From the NCBI GenBank assembly GCA_002401295.1, contig NVSR01000006.1, positions 1 through 20,171 of the forward strand: DNA of 20,171 bases, given 5' to 3'. The DNA comes from SAR324 cluster bacterium (GTDB taxonomy: Bacteria; SAR324; XYD2-FULL-50-16). A model generated the notes under the pieces. The model did not search any database, was not told the DNA's origin, and was given only the letters and a program-made list of their open reading frames with translations. Positions 1-6,710 of this stretch are shown in pieces. The translations under genes were made by a program, and so were the position numbers. Numbering within the stretch: position 1 is the first letter of the stretch; each line of letters starts with the position of its first letter.

Positions 1-146
1 GGACTATAAGTTCCAAAGGCCTTACTTTCTAATTCTTTATTTCAGTATACAAGGATGGTGCAAAGGCTCCGCCGTGCCCATCTGTTACCGCTCTCCATTT
101 AATATTTTTCCTTCGCTTCCAATTAGTAGCCTGGAAATGAAGCAAT

Positions 147-216
147 CCTTCGATATTCCTTGTTCGATTTTCGATATTTAAAATAATATCGAATGTCGAA
201 CAAGGAATGTCGAAGG
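147..216. repeat. Long imperfect inverted repeat (hairpin, REP-like)
   Basis: The left arm is 147-178 and the right arm 185-216, with a 6-nt loop (179-184). The 32-bp arms differ at three positions, and two of those would be G-U pairs in RNA. The arms contain short repeats of the type TTCGATATT and TCGAACAAGGAAT. It is not followed by a T-run and does not sit directly after a gene, so it looks like a dispersed palindromic repeat rather than a terminator. Similar TTCGA-rich palindromes occur repetitively in some environmental genomes, but that is memory and was not searched. Confidence 0.7.
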
Positions 217-354
217 GTGAAGTGAAATTTAGGGTTTTGCCCGGTAAAACAGCCCTGATTGAGTACTAGTATACAATCATGTTTACTTTTCCCGGTAAGT
301 GCCCCAGGGATTTTTGATGAATGCCGCTGCGCTAACCCAGCCTACTCAAGAATA

Positions 355-370
355 TGTTTCACGTGGAACA
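355..370. promoter_or_regulatory. parS: parS centromere site 1
   Basis: TGTTTCACGTGGAACA. Its reverse complement, TGTTCCACGTGAAACA, matches the Bacillus subtilis parS consensus TGTTNCACGTGAAACA at every defined position. In the known system ParB dimers (CTP switches) load here, spread, and recruit SMC/ParA for origin segregation. parA and parB are not in this window. parS sites normally cluster near the origin, in keeping with dnaA about 17 kb away. Confidence 0.9.
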
Positions 371-392
371 ATGGAATTTCCCCAAGTGAATA

Positions 393-408
393 TGTTTCAC
401 GTGGAACA
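393..408. promoter_or_regulatory. parS: parS centromere site 2
   Basis: Identical to site 1, exactly 38 bp further on (start to start). It keeps the full 16-bp near-palindrome with its central CACGTG core. Confidence 0.9.
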
Positions 409-430
409 ATGGAATTTCCCCAAGTGAATA

Positions 431-446
431 TGTTTCACGTGGAACA
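431..446. promoter_or_regulatory. parS: parS centromere site 3
   Basis: Third exact copy, again at a 38-bp step. The flanking repeat begins to diverge 12 bases after this site, while the 16-bp site itself is unchanged. Confidence 0.9.
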
Positions 447-697
447 ATGGAATTTCCCAAATCTACAGATGGGGAGACTTGGAATGGAAAAGACTAACCC
501 ATCCTATTAGTCATTTTCCCCTTAAGTGTTTAGAAGGTGCTTCTTTCAGCTCTTAGTGGGGCCGGGCCTTAGCCCAGCACGACCATTTTCATGAGGGGGT
601 AATTTTTGTCTCGTTCCTTTAGAGGTTTGGAAATCAAAAAGTCCTGCCTCTTGTGAACAATAGCCCTCTTTAAATTTGGAGTTTCTAAGAGCTTATG

Positions 698-1471
698 TCA
701 TAAGTCCGCGCGGATTTCTTTCAAAAATCGCTCGACGCCTTCAGCTCCGACTTCCTCTTGCAATTGGATCAACTTGGAACCAATGACAGCGATATCCGCC
801 TTACCAGCCAGGAACTCAATGTCCTCTTTCCCTTGCACACCAAAACCCAGTGCGATGGGGAGTTTTGTATGTTTTCTATAGAGGGCAATCTGTTCCGCAA
901 GTTCTTGATCAAAGTCGGTCTTCTTTCCAGTCACTCCTCGTCGCCCCACGCAATAGACAAAACCATCGGCCACACTAGCCAGTTGTTGCAAGCGTTCGAT
1001 ACTATTGGTCGGCGTGAAAATGAAGATATTGCTCAACTGATGTTCCTGACAAAGTTCCAGCCACTGTTCTGACTCTTCCAGGGGCAGATCAGGAATAATG
1101 AAACCTTGAATGCCAATGGCTTTTGATTTTTCCACAAAGGCTTTAAGGCCGTACACATAAGGAATATTCAAATAGGTCATGAACAAGAATTGTATTTGCG
1201 GAAACTCGGCACATACCTCTTCTGCAAAGGCTATACACTCCGAGACTTTAGTTCCACTATCCAGGGAGTCACAACAGGCCTGCATAATCGTGGGTCCATC
1301 GGCCATGGGTTCGGAAAAGGGAATTTGCAATTCAATCAACTCCACTCCTGCGGCAGCCATTGCTTTGATCATCGCCCGATTCACATCGAAGGAGGGATAG
1401 CCCAAAACCAAATGGGTCATCAACAGTAGCTTCTTATCCTCTTGGTGCTTTCTGATGGTTTGCTCAAGCAT
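698..1471 (-). CDS. trpA: Tryptophan synthase alpha chain
   Basis: TrpA cleaves indole-3-glycerol phosphate to indole and glyceraldehyde 3-phosphate and channels indole to TrpB, in the cytoplasm. The product is 257 aa (E. coli 268). Catalytic residues line up: Glu47 (VELIEL; E. coli Glu49) and Asp58 (MADGPTI; E. coli Asp60), with the same 11-residue spacing. The phosphate-site segments RRGVTG and IGSK near the C-terminus are present. An upstream in-frame ATG at 1534 would add 21 unrelated residues. I chose 1471 because GAAAGGAG lies at the right distance before it. The start overlaps the trpB stop by 8 nt, so the two are translationally coupled. An odd feature is loop 2, which reads QIPFSEP where E. 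coli has GIPFSDP, so the residue matching Asp56, which contacts the beta subunit, is Glu. Confidence 0.95.
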   Translation of the reverse strand: MLEQTIRKHQEDKKLLLMTHLVLGYPSFDVNRAMIKAMAAAGVELIELQIPFSEPMADGPTIMQACCDSLDSGTKVSECIAFAEEVCAEFPQIQFLFMTYLNIPYVYGLKAFVEKSKAIGIQGFIIPDLPLEESEQWLELCQEHQLSNIFIFTPTNSIERLQQLASVADGFVYCVGRRGVTGKKTDFDQELAEQIALYRKHTKLPIALGFGVQGKEDIEFLAGKADIAVIGSKLIQLQEEVGAEGVERFLKEIRADL

Positions 1472-2699
1472 TGTATTGCTCTCCTTTCTGAATGATATAT
1501 TCTTTCCACTTTTGGTCGTCAAAGGCCTGAGCAATCGTAAAGATATCCTTATCTCCTCGACCGGATAAATTGATCAAAATTTTGGTTTCTTTCGATAAAG
1601 TGGGGGCTTCCTTAAAAGCTTGAGCCAGGGCGTGTGCTGATTCCAGAGCGGGAATGATTCCCTCTTTTCGAATCAGCAGCTCTAGTGCTGCCATGACTTC
1701 TTTATCAGTTGCGGCCTCAAACCTGACTTTCCCCGTCTCATGGTAGTGAGAGAGAATGGGGGATACACCTACGTAATCCAGACCAGCTGCAACTGAATAG
1801 GTATCCCTCATCTGTCCATCCTCATCCTGCAGAAAACGGGTTTTATATCCCTGGCAGATTCCGACTGTACTATCCCCTGATGCTAATCGAGCCGCATGTC
1901 GTCCTGTTTGCAGTCCGTCACCACCAGCTTCCACACCAATTAATTCCACAGACTCATCTTCCAAAAAGCCACTAAAAATCCCCATGGCATTAGAACCGCC
2001 ACCCACACAAGCATAAATCTTGTCCGGTAATTGCCCTACAGCTTGCAGCATTTGGATACGAGCTTCCTTCCCGATAATCGATTGTAGCCACGTGACCATC
2101 TCAGGGAAAGGGTGAGGCCCACAGACAGTACCCATCACATAATGGGTAGTATCCATATTTCCGGTCCAATCACGGAAGGCCGCGTTAATGGCATCTTTCA
2201 GGGTTTGGGTTCCATCAGTTACGGGGATCACTTCCGCACCCAATTTCTCCATCCAGAACACATTGGGGCGTTGACGCTCTACATCTTCCGCTCCCATGTA
2301 AATGGTGCAGTCGAAACCAAACTTTGCAGCCATAGTTGCCGTAGCCACCCCATGTTGACCGGCACCGGTTTCAGCAATCACGCGGGTTTTCTTCATGCGC
2401 TTGACCAGCAATCCCTGTCCCATCACATTATTGGCCTTATGGGCTCCCGTGTGATTGAGGTCTTCCCGCTTGATGTAGATCTGTGCCCCACCGAAATATT
2501 GGCTGAGGTTGTCTGCTGGAGTAATAGGGGTAGGACGACAGGAATAGGTAGACATCAAGTTTTCATATTCCTGCCAGAAGGTAGGGTCTTGTCGAATTTC
2601 CTCATAATGGGAAATTAGCTCGTCGAAAGTACTCTTTAAAATCTCCGGGATGAACATCCCCCCGAATTGGCCGTAATAGCCCTGCTTTTGATGACTCAT
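1464..2699 (-). CDS. trpB: Tryptophan synthase beta chain
   Basis: TrpB is the PLP enzyme that joins indole to serine to make tryptophan. The 411-aa product is of normal length. The PLP lysine is Lys88 in HTGAHKANN (E. coli Lys87), and Glu110 in AETGAGQHG matches catalytic Glu109. The phosphate loop GGGSNAMG and the C-terminal SGRGDKD are intact. It is the ordinary TrpB1 type that partners TrpA. GAGG sits about 10 bases before the ATG. trpA follows with an 8-nt overlap. No other trp genes lie nearby, so the early pathway (trpE, D, C, F) must be elsewhere. The 108-bp gap from folC contains a weak promoter candidate, so the pair may be transcribed alone or by read-through. Confidence 0.97.
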   Translation of the reverse strand: MSHQKQGYYGQFGGMFIPEILKSTFDELISHYEEIRQDPTFWQEYENLMSTYSCRPTPITPADNLSQYFGGAQIYIKREDLNHTGAHKANNVMGQGLLVKRMKKTRVIAETGAGQHGVATATMAAKFGFDCTIYMGAEDVERQRPNVFWMEKLGAEVIPVTDGTQTLKDAINAAFRDWTGNMDTTHYVMGTVCGPHPFPEMVTWLQSIIGKEARIQMLQAVGQLPDKIYACVGGGSNAMGIFSGFLEDESVELIGVEAGGDGLQTGRHAARLASGDSTVGICQGYKTRFLQDEDGQMRDTYSVAAGLDYVGVSPILSHYHETGKVRFEAATDKEVMAALELLIRKEGIIPALESAHALAQAFKEAPTLSKETKILINLSGRGDKDIFTIAQAFDDQKWKEYIIQKGEQYNA

Positions 2700-2755
2700 T
2701 AGTCCGCCTCAGAACTGGTAGGATGAGGAAATTGCAAGTAAATTTATTCAGACCG

Positions 2756-2784
2756 AGTATGCAGAAACTTCGGGATTCTTGCAA
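2756..2784 (-). promoter_or_regulatory. Possible sigma70-type promoter before trpB
   Basis: On the minus strand, TTGCAA (2779-2784) is followed after 17 bases by CATACT (2756-2761). Each hexamer matches the consensus at four of six positions. It lies in the 108-bp folC-trpB gap, about 57 bases before the trpB start. The match is weak and could be chance. No trp leader peptide or attenuator was found. Confidence 0.3.
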
Positions 2785-2807
2785 TATGCGAGTGCGGAGA
2801 ATACAGG

Positions 2808-4139
2808 CTACGAGGGACGATAAGAAAGAAACTCACCAATCAGATATAAGGAACCAGCCACAACTAATAAATCGCGCTCCGGTAAGCTATCCTGATCCAA
2901 TTGCTCTGTGAATTCCAACACCGTCATGGGAGGTGCTACAAGAAATCCTTGTTTTTGCAAGAGTTGATAAATTTGGGAAATGTCCTTAGCCTTATCCATT
3001 TTCATTTCCAGGGGTTGGAAAGAAACCGATTGAGGGTTCAACTGCTCAAAAACAGCCAGGAACTCTTTATGTTCCAGCCAGCTCACAGCAAATAAGATCT
3101 TTTGATCCTTGTGAGCTTTATTTAAAAACTCAAGCAGGCTTTTCATGCCTGAAGCATTGTGAGCACCATCAATCAGCAGGCTTTTATCCTCATTCAAGTA
3201 CTGCAATCGCGCGGGCCAATGTAATCCCTGCAAACAACTCCTGAGCTGTTCCTGATCCAGGAGATTCGCTGCGGGCACTAGTGACCAGTATAAAGCTAAA
3301 GCTGTCGTGATATTTTCTTTTTGATGGTCCCCCAAAAGCCCCAAAGAATTGGTTTTCAGCTGGTGATTGATTCCACCTTCCGGCTCTGCCTGATCTTCAC
3401 TTCTCAAGTAGAGTGTTAAGCTCTCTTCCTGATCACGAAATCCAAACTCTCGATTTGCCAGTAAACAGGGAGCCCCTTGCTCATAGCAGACCTCAAGAAT
3501 TTGTTTGGTGACCTCTTCCCTTTGATAGGCCACAAAGACAGGAGTTTTGCCTTTCAGGATTCCCAGCTTTTCACCCGTGATTTCCGGCAAGCTATTTCCC
3601 AGGAATTCCTGATGATCGAAATCGATTCGAGTCAAGACACAGGCCAAAGGATCTTCCACGACATTAGTCGCATCCAGGCGTCCTCCTAGCCCTGTTTCCA
3701 GCAAAATATATTCGACTTGGTATTTGCGAAACAGGAAGAAAGCCATGGCAATGGCAAACTCGAAGAAAGTAGGACGAATCCGACTCTTTTGGGCCGTCTC
3801 TCGAAAGTCCGAGGCATCAATGCCACAAGCCCGGCAAACAGCGAAAAAAGCCTCATCCAGGCTAGCATCCTCAACGGAGATGCCATTGATCCGAAAGCGT
3901 TCATTGAAGGAAATCAAATGGGGGGAAACAGTGCTGCCGACAGAATAGCCGGATTGCAGGAGCAGGGTTTCCAGCGTCACCAGGGTAGAGCCTTTCCCAT
4001 TGGTTCCGGCAAAATGAATGATTTGGGGATGCCGCTGTGGATTCCCCATCGCATCTAAAATTTGCCTGATATTGCTCAACCCCAGTTTAATATTACTAAT
4101 CCCCAGGGTATACAAAGCATCCAAATGTTCTGGTGTCAC
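2808..4139 (-). CDS. folC: Folylpolyglutamate synthase / dihydrofolate synthase
   Basis: FolC ligates glutamate to dihydropteroate and/or to folates, using ATP, in the cytoplasm. The Mur-ligase-like fold is clear: P-loop GTNGKGS (45-51), SPHL followed by FNERFRING (72-86), ETGLGGRLDATN (148-159) and a later DGAHNASG motif at the start of the C-terminal domain. The length of 443 aa is normal. The start is GTG at 4139, one base past the gpsA stop (TGAaGTG), with GAGGAC just upstream, so the two genes are coupled. Whether it is mono- or bifunctional cannot be told from the sequence. In E. coli folC lies beside accD rather than gpsA. Confidence 0.93.
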   Translation of the reverse strand: MTPEHLDALYTLGISNIKLGLSNIRQILDAMGNPQRHPQIIHFAGTNGKGSTLVTLETLLLQSGYSVGSTVSPHLISFNERFRINGISVEDASLDEAFFAVCRACGIDASDFRETAQKSRIRPTFFEFAIAMAFFLFRKYQVEYILLETGLGGRLDATNVVEDPLACVLTRIDFDHQEFLGNSLPEITGEKLGILKGKTPVFVAYQREEVTKQILEVCYEQGAPCLLANREFGFRDQEESLTLYLRSEDQAEPEGGINHQLKTNSLGLLGDHQKENITTALALYWSLVPAANLLDQEQLRSCLQGLHWPARLQYLNEDKSLLIDGAHNASGMKSLLEFLNKAHKDQKILFAVSWLEHKEFLAVFEQLNPQSVSFQPLEMKMDKAKDISQIYQLLQKQGFLVAPPMTVLEFTEQLDQDSLPERDLLVVAGSLYLIGEFLSYRPS

Positions 4140-4140
4140 T

Positions 4141-5154
4141 TCAGTCCTCGATTTTCAAGGGACGACTCATGAGTTCGATGAGTCCTTCCTGGATAGGCTT
4201 ATTTTCATAAATCACTTGATAGGCCATGTCACAGATAGGCAAATCAATCTGCAATTGCTCGGAGATTTTTTGCACTGCTTTGGTGGTATAATAGCCCTCG
4301 GCAATCGTTCCTTTCATGGTGGATAAGACTTCTTCTACCGTTTCACCCAGACCCAGCCGGCGACCAAAATTTTTATTGTGGCTGCTCTTGAGAGAATAAC
4401 AAGTCAAAGCTAAATCACCAAGTCCGCTCAAACCATACAAGGTTTCCAGGGAGACATCATAAGCCTGACAGAAGCGCTTCATTTCCGCTAATCCCCGTGT
4501 CACCAAGACAGCAATCACTTCTTCATGCATGCCTTGCCCATCGGCAATTCCAGCCATGATGGCATAAATATTTTTCAAGGCTCCGAGTAGAGCCACCCCT
4601 TTCAGGTCATGACTGCGATAGACTCGAAAACTGGAAGTACTGAAGAGTTCCTGTAGTTTCTGTCCAATCTCTTCATCTTTACAAGCCAGGGTTTCCGCCA
4701 CAGGAGTTGTTGAAGACAACAAGCCATCTGGAAAACATGGACCTCCCAAGTGGGCCAATGGATTCTTTGGGAAATATTCAGCGATAATTTCAGGGACTGT
4801 TTTTAAGGACTCACGCTCAATTCCCTTGTTGATGCTGACTAAGATGGTTGAGGCAGGTAATTGCTCAATACGATCCAATAAGCCGGGTAGAAAGGGGACA
4901 GGCGTAGAAACAATGATAACTTGAGCGTCTTGGATGGATTCATTGAGGTCTAAAACAAATCGTATTTTCCCGTCACAACTATAATCCGGCAGGTTAGGGG
5001 CAAGGTCTGTTTTAGTTAACTGCTCATACTCTTCGGGTAGATGGCATTGCAAAGTAACATCCAGCCCTTTACGACTGAGATAGATTGCCATAGCCGTTCC
5101 CCAACGGCCGGAACCAAGTACGGTGATCCTTTGCAGAGATTCAGATACTGTCAT
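4141..5154 (-). CDS. gpsA: NAD(P)-dependent glycerol-3-phosphate dehydrogenase
   Basis: GpsA reduces dihydroxyacetone phosphate to sn-glycerol 3-phosphate, the backbone of phospholipids. The product is 337 aa. The N-terminal Rossmann motif is GSGRWG (14-19). NKGIE lies near 109-113, the catalytic lysine is in GALKN (Lys194), and GLGDLALTC (244-252) is typical of the C-terminal domain. The open frame extends upstream to 5367, but that part is the tRNA-Leu and leader translated. The start at 5154 has a strong GGGAGG site 5 nt before it. An odd feature is GGPCFPDGL (137-145), where the family usually has SGPSFAxE. It leads directly into folC. Confidence 0.95.
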   Translation of the reverse strand: MTVSESLQRITVLGSGRWGTAMAIYLSRKGLDVTLQCHLPEEYEQLTKTDLAPNLPDYSCDGKIRFVLDLNESIQDAQVIIVSTPVPFLPGLLDRIEQLPASTILVSINKGIERESLKTVPEIIAEYFPKNPLAHLGGPCFPDGLLSSTTPVAETLACKDEEIGQKLQELFSTSSFRVYRSHDLKGVALLGALKNIYAIMAGIADGQGMHEEVIAVLVTRGLAEMKRFCQAYDVSLETLYGLSGLGDLALTCYSLKSSHNKNFGRRLGLGETVEEVLSTMKGTIAEGYYTTKAVQKISEQLQIDLPICDMAYQVIYENKPIQEGLIELMSRPLKIED

Positions 5155-5174
5155 AATTACCTCCCTAGAAACAA

Positions 5175-5213
5175 AAAAAGGGAACAACAAAAAACCTTTG
5201 CTGTTCCCTTTTT
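5175..5213 (-). terminator. Terminator-like hairpin between tRNA-Leu and gpsA
   Basis: The arms AAAAAGGGAACA (5202-5213 on minus) and TGTTCCCTTTTT (5175-5186) form 12 perfect pairs around a 15-nt loop. A further T-rich stretch follows on the minus strand. The pattern is that of an intrinsic terminator ending the tRNA transcript. It sits just before the strong gpsA ribosome site, so it may also limit read-through into gpsA-folC. Being A/T-flanked, it could work in both directions. Confidence 0.65.
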
Positions 5214-5264
5214 CGTAATTTACCCTCGTCGCAAGAAGAACTTGCTCAGGCTCATAAGTGAGTT

Positions 5265-5351
5265 TGGTACCGAGAGCCGGAATCGAACCGGCACGGCCGC
5301 GAAGCCATTGGATTTTGAGTCCAACGTGTCTACCAATTTCACCATCTCGGC
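5265..5351 (-). tRNA. tRNA-Leu (anticodon CAA)
   Basis: An 87-nt type II tRNA. The acceptor GCCGAGA pairs with TCTCGGT (first pair G-U, as in several leucine tRNAs). The D-arm includes GGTAGAC, the anticodon stem TTGGA/TCCAA encloses the loop CTCAAAA, a long variable arm follows, and the T-arm has GGTTCGATTCC. The anticodon CAA (5315-5317) reads UUG. The 3' CCA is encoded (5265-5267). Confidence 0.96.
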
Positions 5352-5366
5352 GAAAACTATCTGCCA

Positions 5367-5395
5367 TTAATAAATTTCTGATCGTTTATTGTCAA
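5367..5395 (-). promoter_or_regulatory. Sigma70-type promoter for tRNA-Leu
   Basis: On the minus strand there is a perfect TTGACA (5390-5395), a 17-bp spacer and TATTAA (5367-5372). The -10 ends 15 bases before the tRNA 5' end, so transcription would start just upstream of the mature tRNA. The surroundings are AT-rich. Confidence 0.75.
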
Positions 5396-5434
5396 ATATT
5401 TTTATTCAATTAGTTTTTGATCAGAGTCAAAAAA

Positions 5435-5465
5435 CCTATTTAAAAGCCCTGTTTTCAGGGATAGG
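5435..5465 (+). other. Bulged hairpin in the tRNA-Leu / dapD divergent gap
   Basis: CCCTG-TTTT-CAGGG (5447-5460) is flanked by CCTAT (5435-5439) and ATAGG (5461-5465), which can pair outside it with a left-side bulge. A T-rich run (5472-5492) follows. It lies about 140 bases before dapD. It could be a leader structure or a rho-independent terminator of stray transcription. It is too small for a lysine riboswitch. A weak promoter-like pair, TTGCCG and TAAATT with 17-bp spacing, lies downstream near 5518-5546. Confidence 0.35.
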
Positions 5466-5603
5466 AGAGACCTTTATTTTTTTTATTTTTCCTCAAAAAG
5501 CCTTTGTCTTTCCTCTTGCCGTTACCCTGAAATTCCATTAAATTTAGGAACATTTTCATTCGAACCATTATCATTGTGAACTTAATAGACGGAATAGAGG
5601 ACT

Positions 5604-6659
5604 ATGGCTGATCAGTCTCCAATCCACAGTATTGCTTTAGGCGTTGGCACCAAGAACCAGAATGGGGAATGGCTGGAAGTATTTTTCGCCAATCCACTCA
5701 TCAATGTAGCTTCATCTGTAGTCGCCTCATTAGGCAAGGCCATCGATTGGAATGGTGGGAACCAGACTATCGAGCTCACTAAGGAATCATTGAGTGCGAT
5801 CTCTGAAGCCTTGGGAAAAATTAGTGACTCTGACGCTGCGGCCCAACTCAAAAAAACCACTGAGCAATTTCAAAATAGTTCACAGCCATTAGTGGCGGTG
5901 ATTATTGAGAAAGATCTAGATCCTCAGACAGTTCCGGAAGTTTATTTAAAATTACAACTCCTGTCCCACTGTTTGGTCAAACCCCATGAGCTGAACTTGA
6001 ATGGGATTTTTGGTCTGCTACCCAATGTGGCCTGGACAAACCAGGGAGCCATTGACTTACAGGAATTACCCCAACGACAATTGGATGCTCGCCTCAAAGG
6101 TGAAACCCTCCAGATTTACACCGTTGATAAATTCCCCAAGATGACTGATTACGTCGTACCTAAGGGTGTTCGCATTGCGGCAACCTCCAGAGTACGCTTA
6201 GGCGCTTACCTTGGAGAAGGGACCACCATCATGCATGAGGGTTTCGTGAACTTCAATGCAGGTACAATGGGTCCCAACATGGTGGAAGGTAGAATTTCAG
6301 CAGGTGTGATCATTGGAGCGGGTAGTGATCTGGGTGGTGGCTGTAGCACAATGGGAACTTTGTCCGGTGGTGGCCAAACTATTATTTCCGTTGGTAAGGA
6401 TTGTTTGCTGGGAGCAAACGCCGGATTGGGCATTCCTTTAGGCGATCGCTGTACTATTGAAGCAGGGCTTTACCTGACCGCAGCGTCTAAGGTCTCCGTT
6501 TTGGATCAAGCAGGTAAGGTTGTTGAAGTCCTTAAAGCCGCGAAACTTTCCGGAAAAAGTGACCTGCTTTTCCGACGAAACTCCCAAACCGGTACCATTG
6601 AGTGCCTGACTAACAAATCAGCGATTGAGTTGAATACGGAACTCCACGCTAATAACTAA
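5604..6659 (+). CDS. dapD: Tetrahydrodipicolinate N-succinyltransferase
   Basis: DapD transfers a succinyl group from succinyl-CoA to tetrahydrodipicolinate in the succinylase route to meso-diaminopimelate and lysine. The product is 351 aa, the long form. Recognisable blocks are LPNVAWTN in the N-terminal half, then VDKFPKMTDYVVP, GAYLGEGTTIMHEGFVNFNAGT, GGGCSTMGTLSGG and LLFRRNSQTG, closely like the Pseudomonas aeruginosa enzyme. The glycine-rich middle is a left-handed beta-helix (hexapeptide repeats). GAGG precedes the ATG by 6 nt. It opens a six-gene rightward cluster that also holds lysA, the last enzyme of the pathway. The other succinylase-route genes (dapC, dapE) are not here. Confidence 0.96.
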   Translation: MADQSPIHSIALGVGTKNQNGEWLEVFFANPLINVASSVVASLGKAIDWNGGNQTIELTKESLSAISEALGKISDSDAAAQLKKTTEQFQNSSQPLVAVIIEKDLDPQTVPEVYLKLQLLSHCLVKPHELNLNGIFGLLPNVAWTNQGAIDLQELPQRQLDARLKGETLQIYTVDKFPKMTDYVVPKGVRIAATSRVRLGAYLGEGTTIMHEGFVNFNAGTMGPNMVEGRISAGVIIGAGSDLGGGCSTMGTLSGGGQTIISVGKDCLLGANAGLGIPLGDRCTIEAGLYLTAASKVSVLDQAGKVVEVLKAAKLSGKSDLLFRRNSQTGTIECLTNKSAIELNTELHANN

Positions 6660-6670
6660 ACGATTGGCGG

Positions 6671-6697
6671 TTGGCGGTTATATTCGATAACCGCCAA
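6671..6697 (+). other. Hairpin in the dapD-acyltransferase gap
   Basis: TTGGCGGTTAT (6671-6681) pairs with ATAACCGCCAA (6687-6697) around a 5-nt loop. The left arm is preceded by a direct repeat of ggcggtt. No T-run follows, so it is more likely a processing/stabilising hairpin or small palindromic repeat than a full terminator. It fills the only sizeable gap (51 bp) in the cluster. Confidence 0.6.
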
Positions 6698-6710
6698 TTG
6701 AATTTGGCTT

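Larger units (their letters stand above)
350..458. repeat. Tandem 38-bp repeat, 2.9 copies, each carrying a parS site
   Basis: Unit 1 (350-387) and unit 2 (388-425) are identical over all 38 bases. Unit 3 (426-458) is identical for its first 33 bases and then diverges. Each unit contains one copy of the 16-bp near-palindrome TGTTTCACGTGGAACA followed by atggaatttcccc. The perfect identity suggests recent duplication or strong constraint. The 38-bp pitch is about 3.6 DNA turns. This is not a CRISPR array: there are no variable spacers. Confidence 0.9.
1..697. other. Gene-free, palindrome-rich intergenic region with parS array
   Basis: No reading frame here has support as a gene. The only frame of note (259-510, plus) runs straight through the tandem parS repeats and has no family resemblance. 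What the stretch holds is a small inverted repeat at 111-142 (CTTC..TTCCA / TGGAA..GAAG), a 32-bp-arm inverted repeat at 147-216, the 38-bp tandem repeats at 350-458, and a short GGGC-CTTA-GCCC hairpin at 564-575. The nonamer agtatacaa also occurs twice, near 44 and 268. The region lies just beyond the 3' end of trpA. I see no promoter or RNA gene that I can support. Confidence 0.7.

Noticed and set aside
350..463. Possible CRISPR array
   Set aside because: Repeat units are back to back and identical, with no variable spacers; the conserved core is a parS site.
259..510. 83-aa open frame across the parS repeats
   Set aside because: Its repeated peptide is just the 38-bp DNA repeat translated; there is no family resemblance and the start has no ribosome site.
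564..575. GGGC-CTTA-GCCC hairpin as the trpA terminator
   Set aside because: It is over 120 bases from the trpA stop, has a 4-bp stem and no T-run on the minus strand.
2700..2807. trp attenuator or leader peptide before trpB
   Set aside because: No short frame with tandem Trp codons and no terminator/antiterminator pair was found.
5155..5367. Longer GpsA with a 71-residue N-terminal extension
   Set aside because: The extension is the translated tRNA-Leu and leader; the ATG at 5154 has a strong ribosome site and fits the family start.
5352..5603. Lysine riboswitch before dapD
   Set aside because: The leader is too short and shows only one small hairpin; none of the conserved multi-helix core of the L-box is visible.
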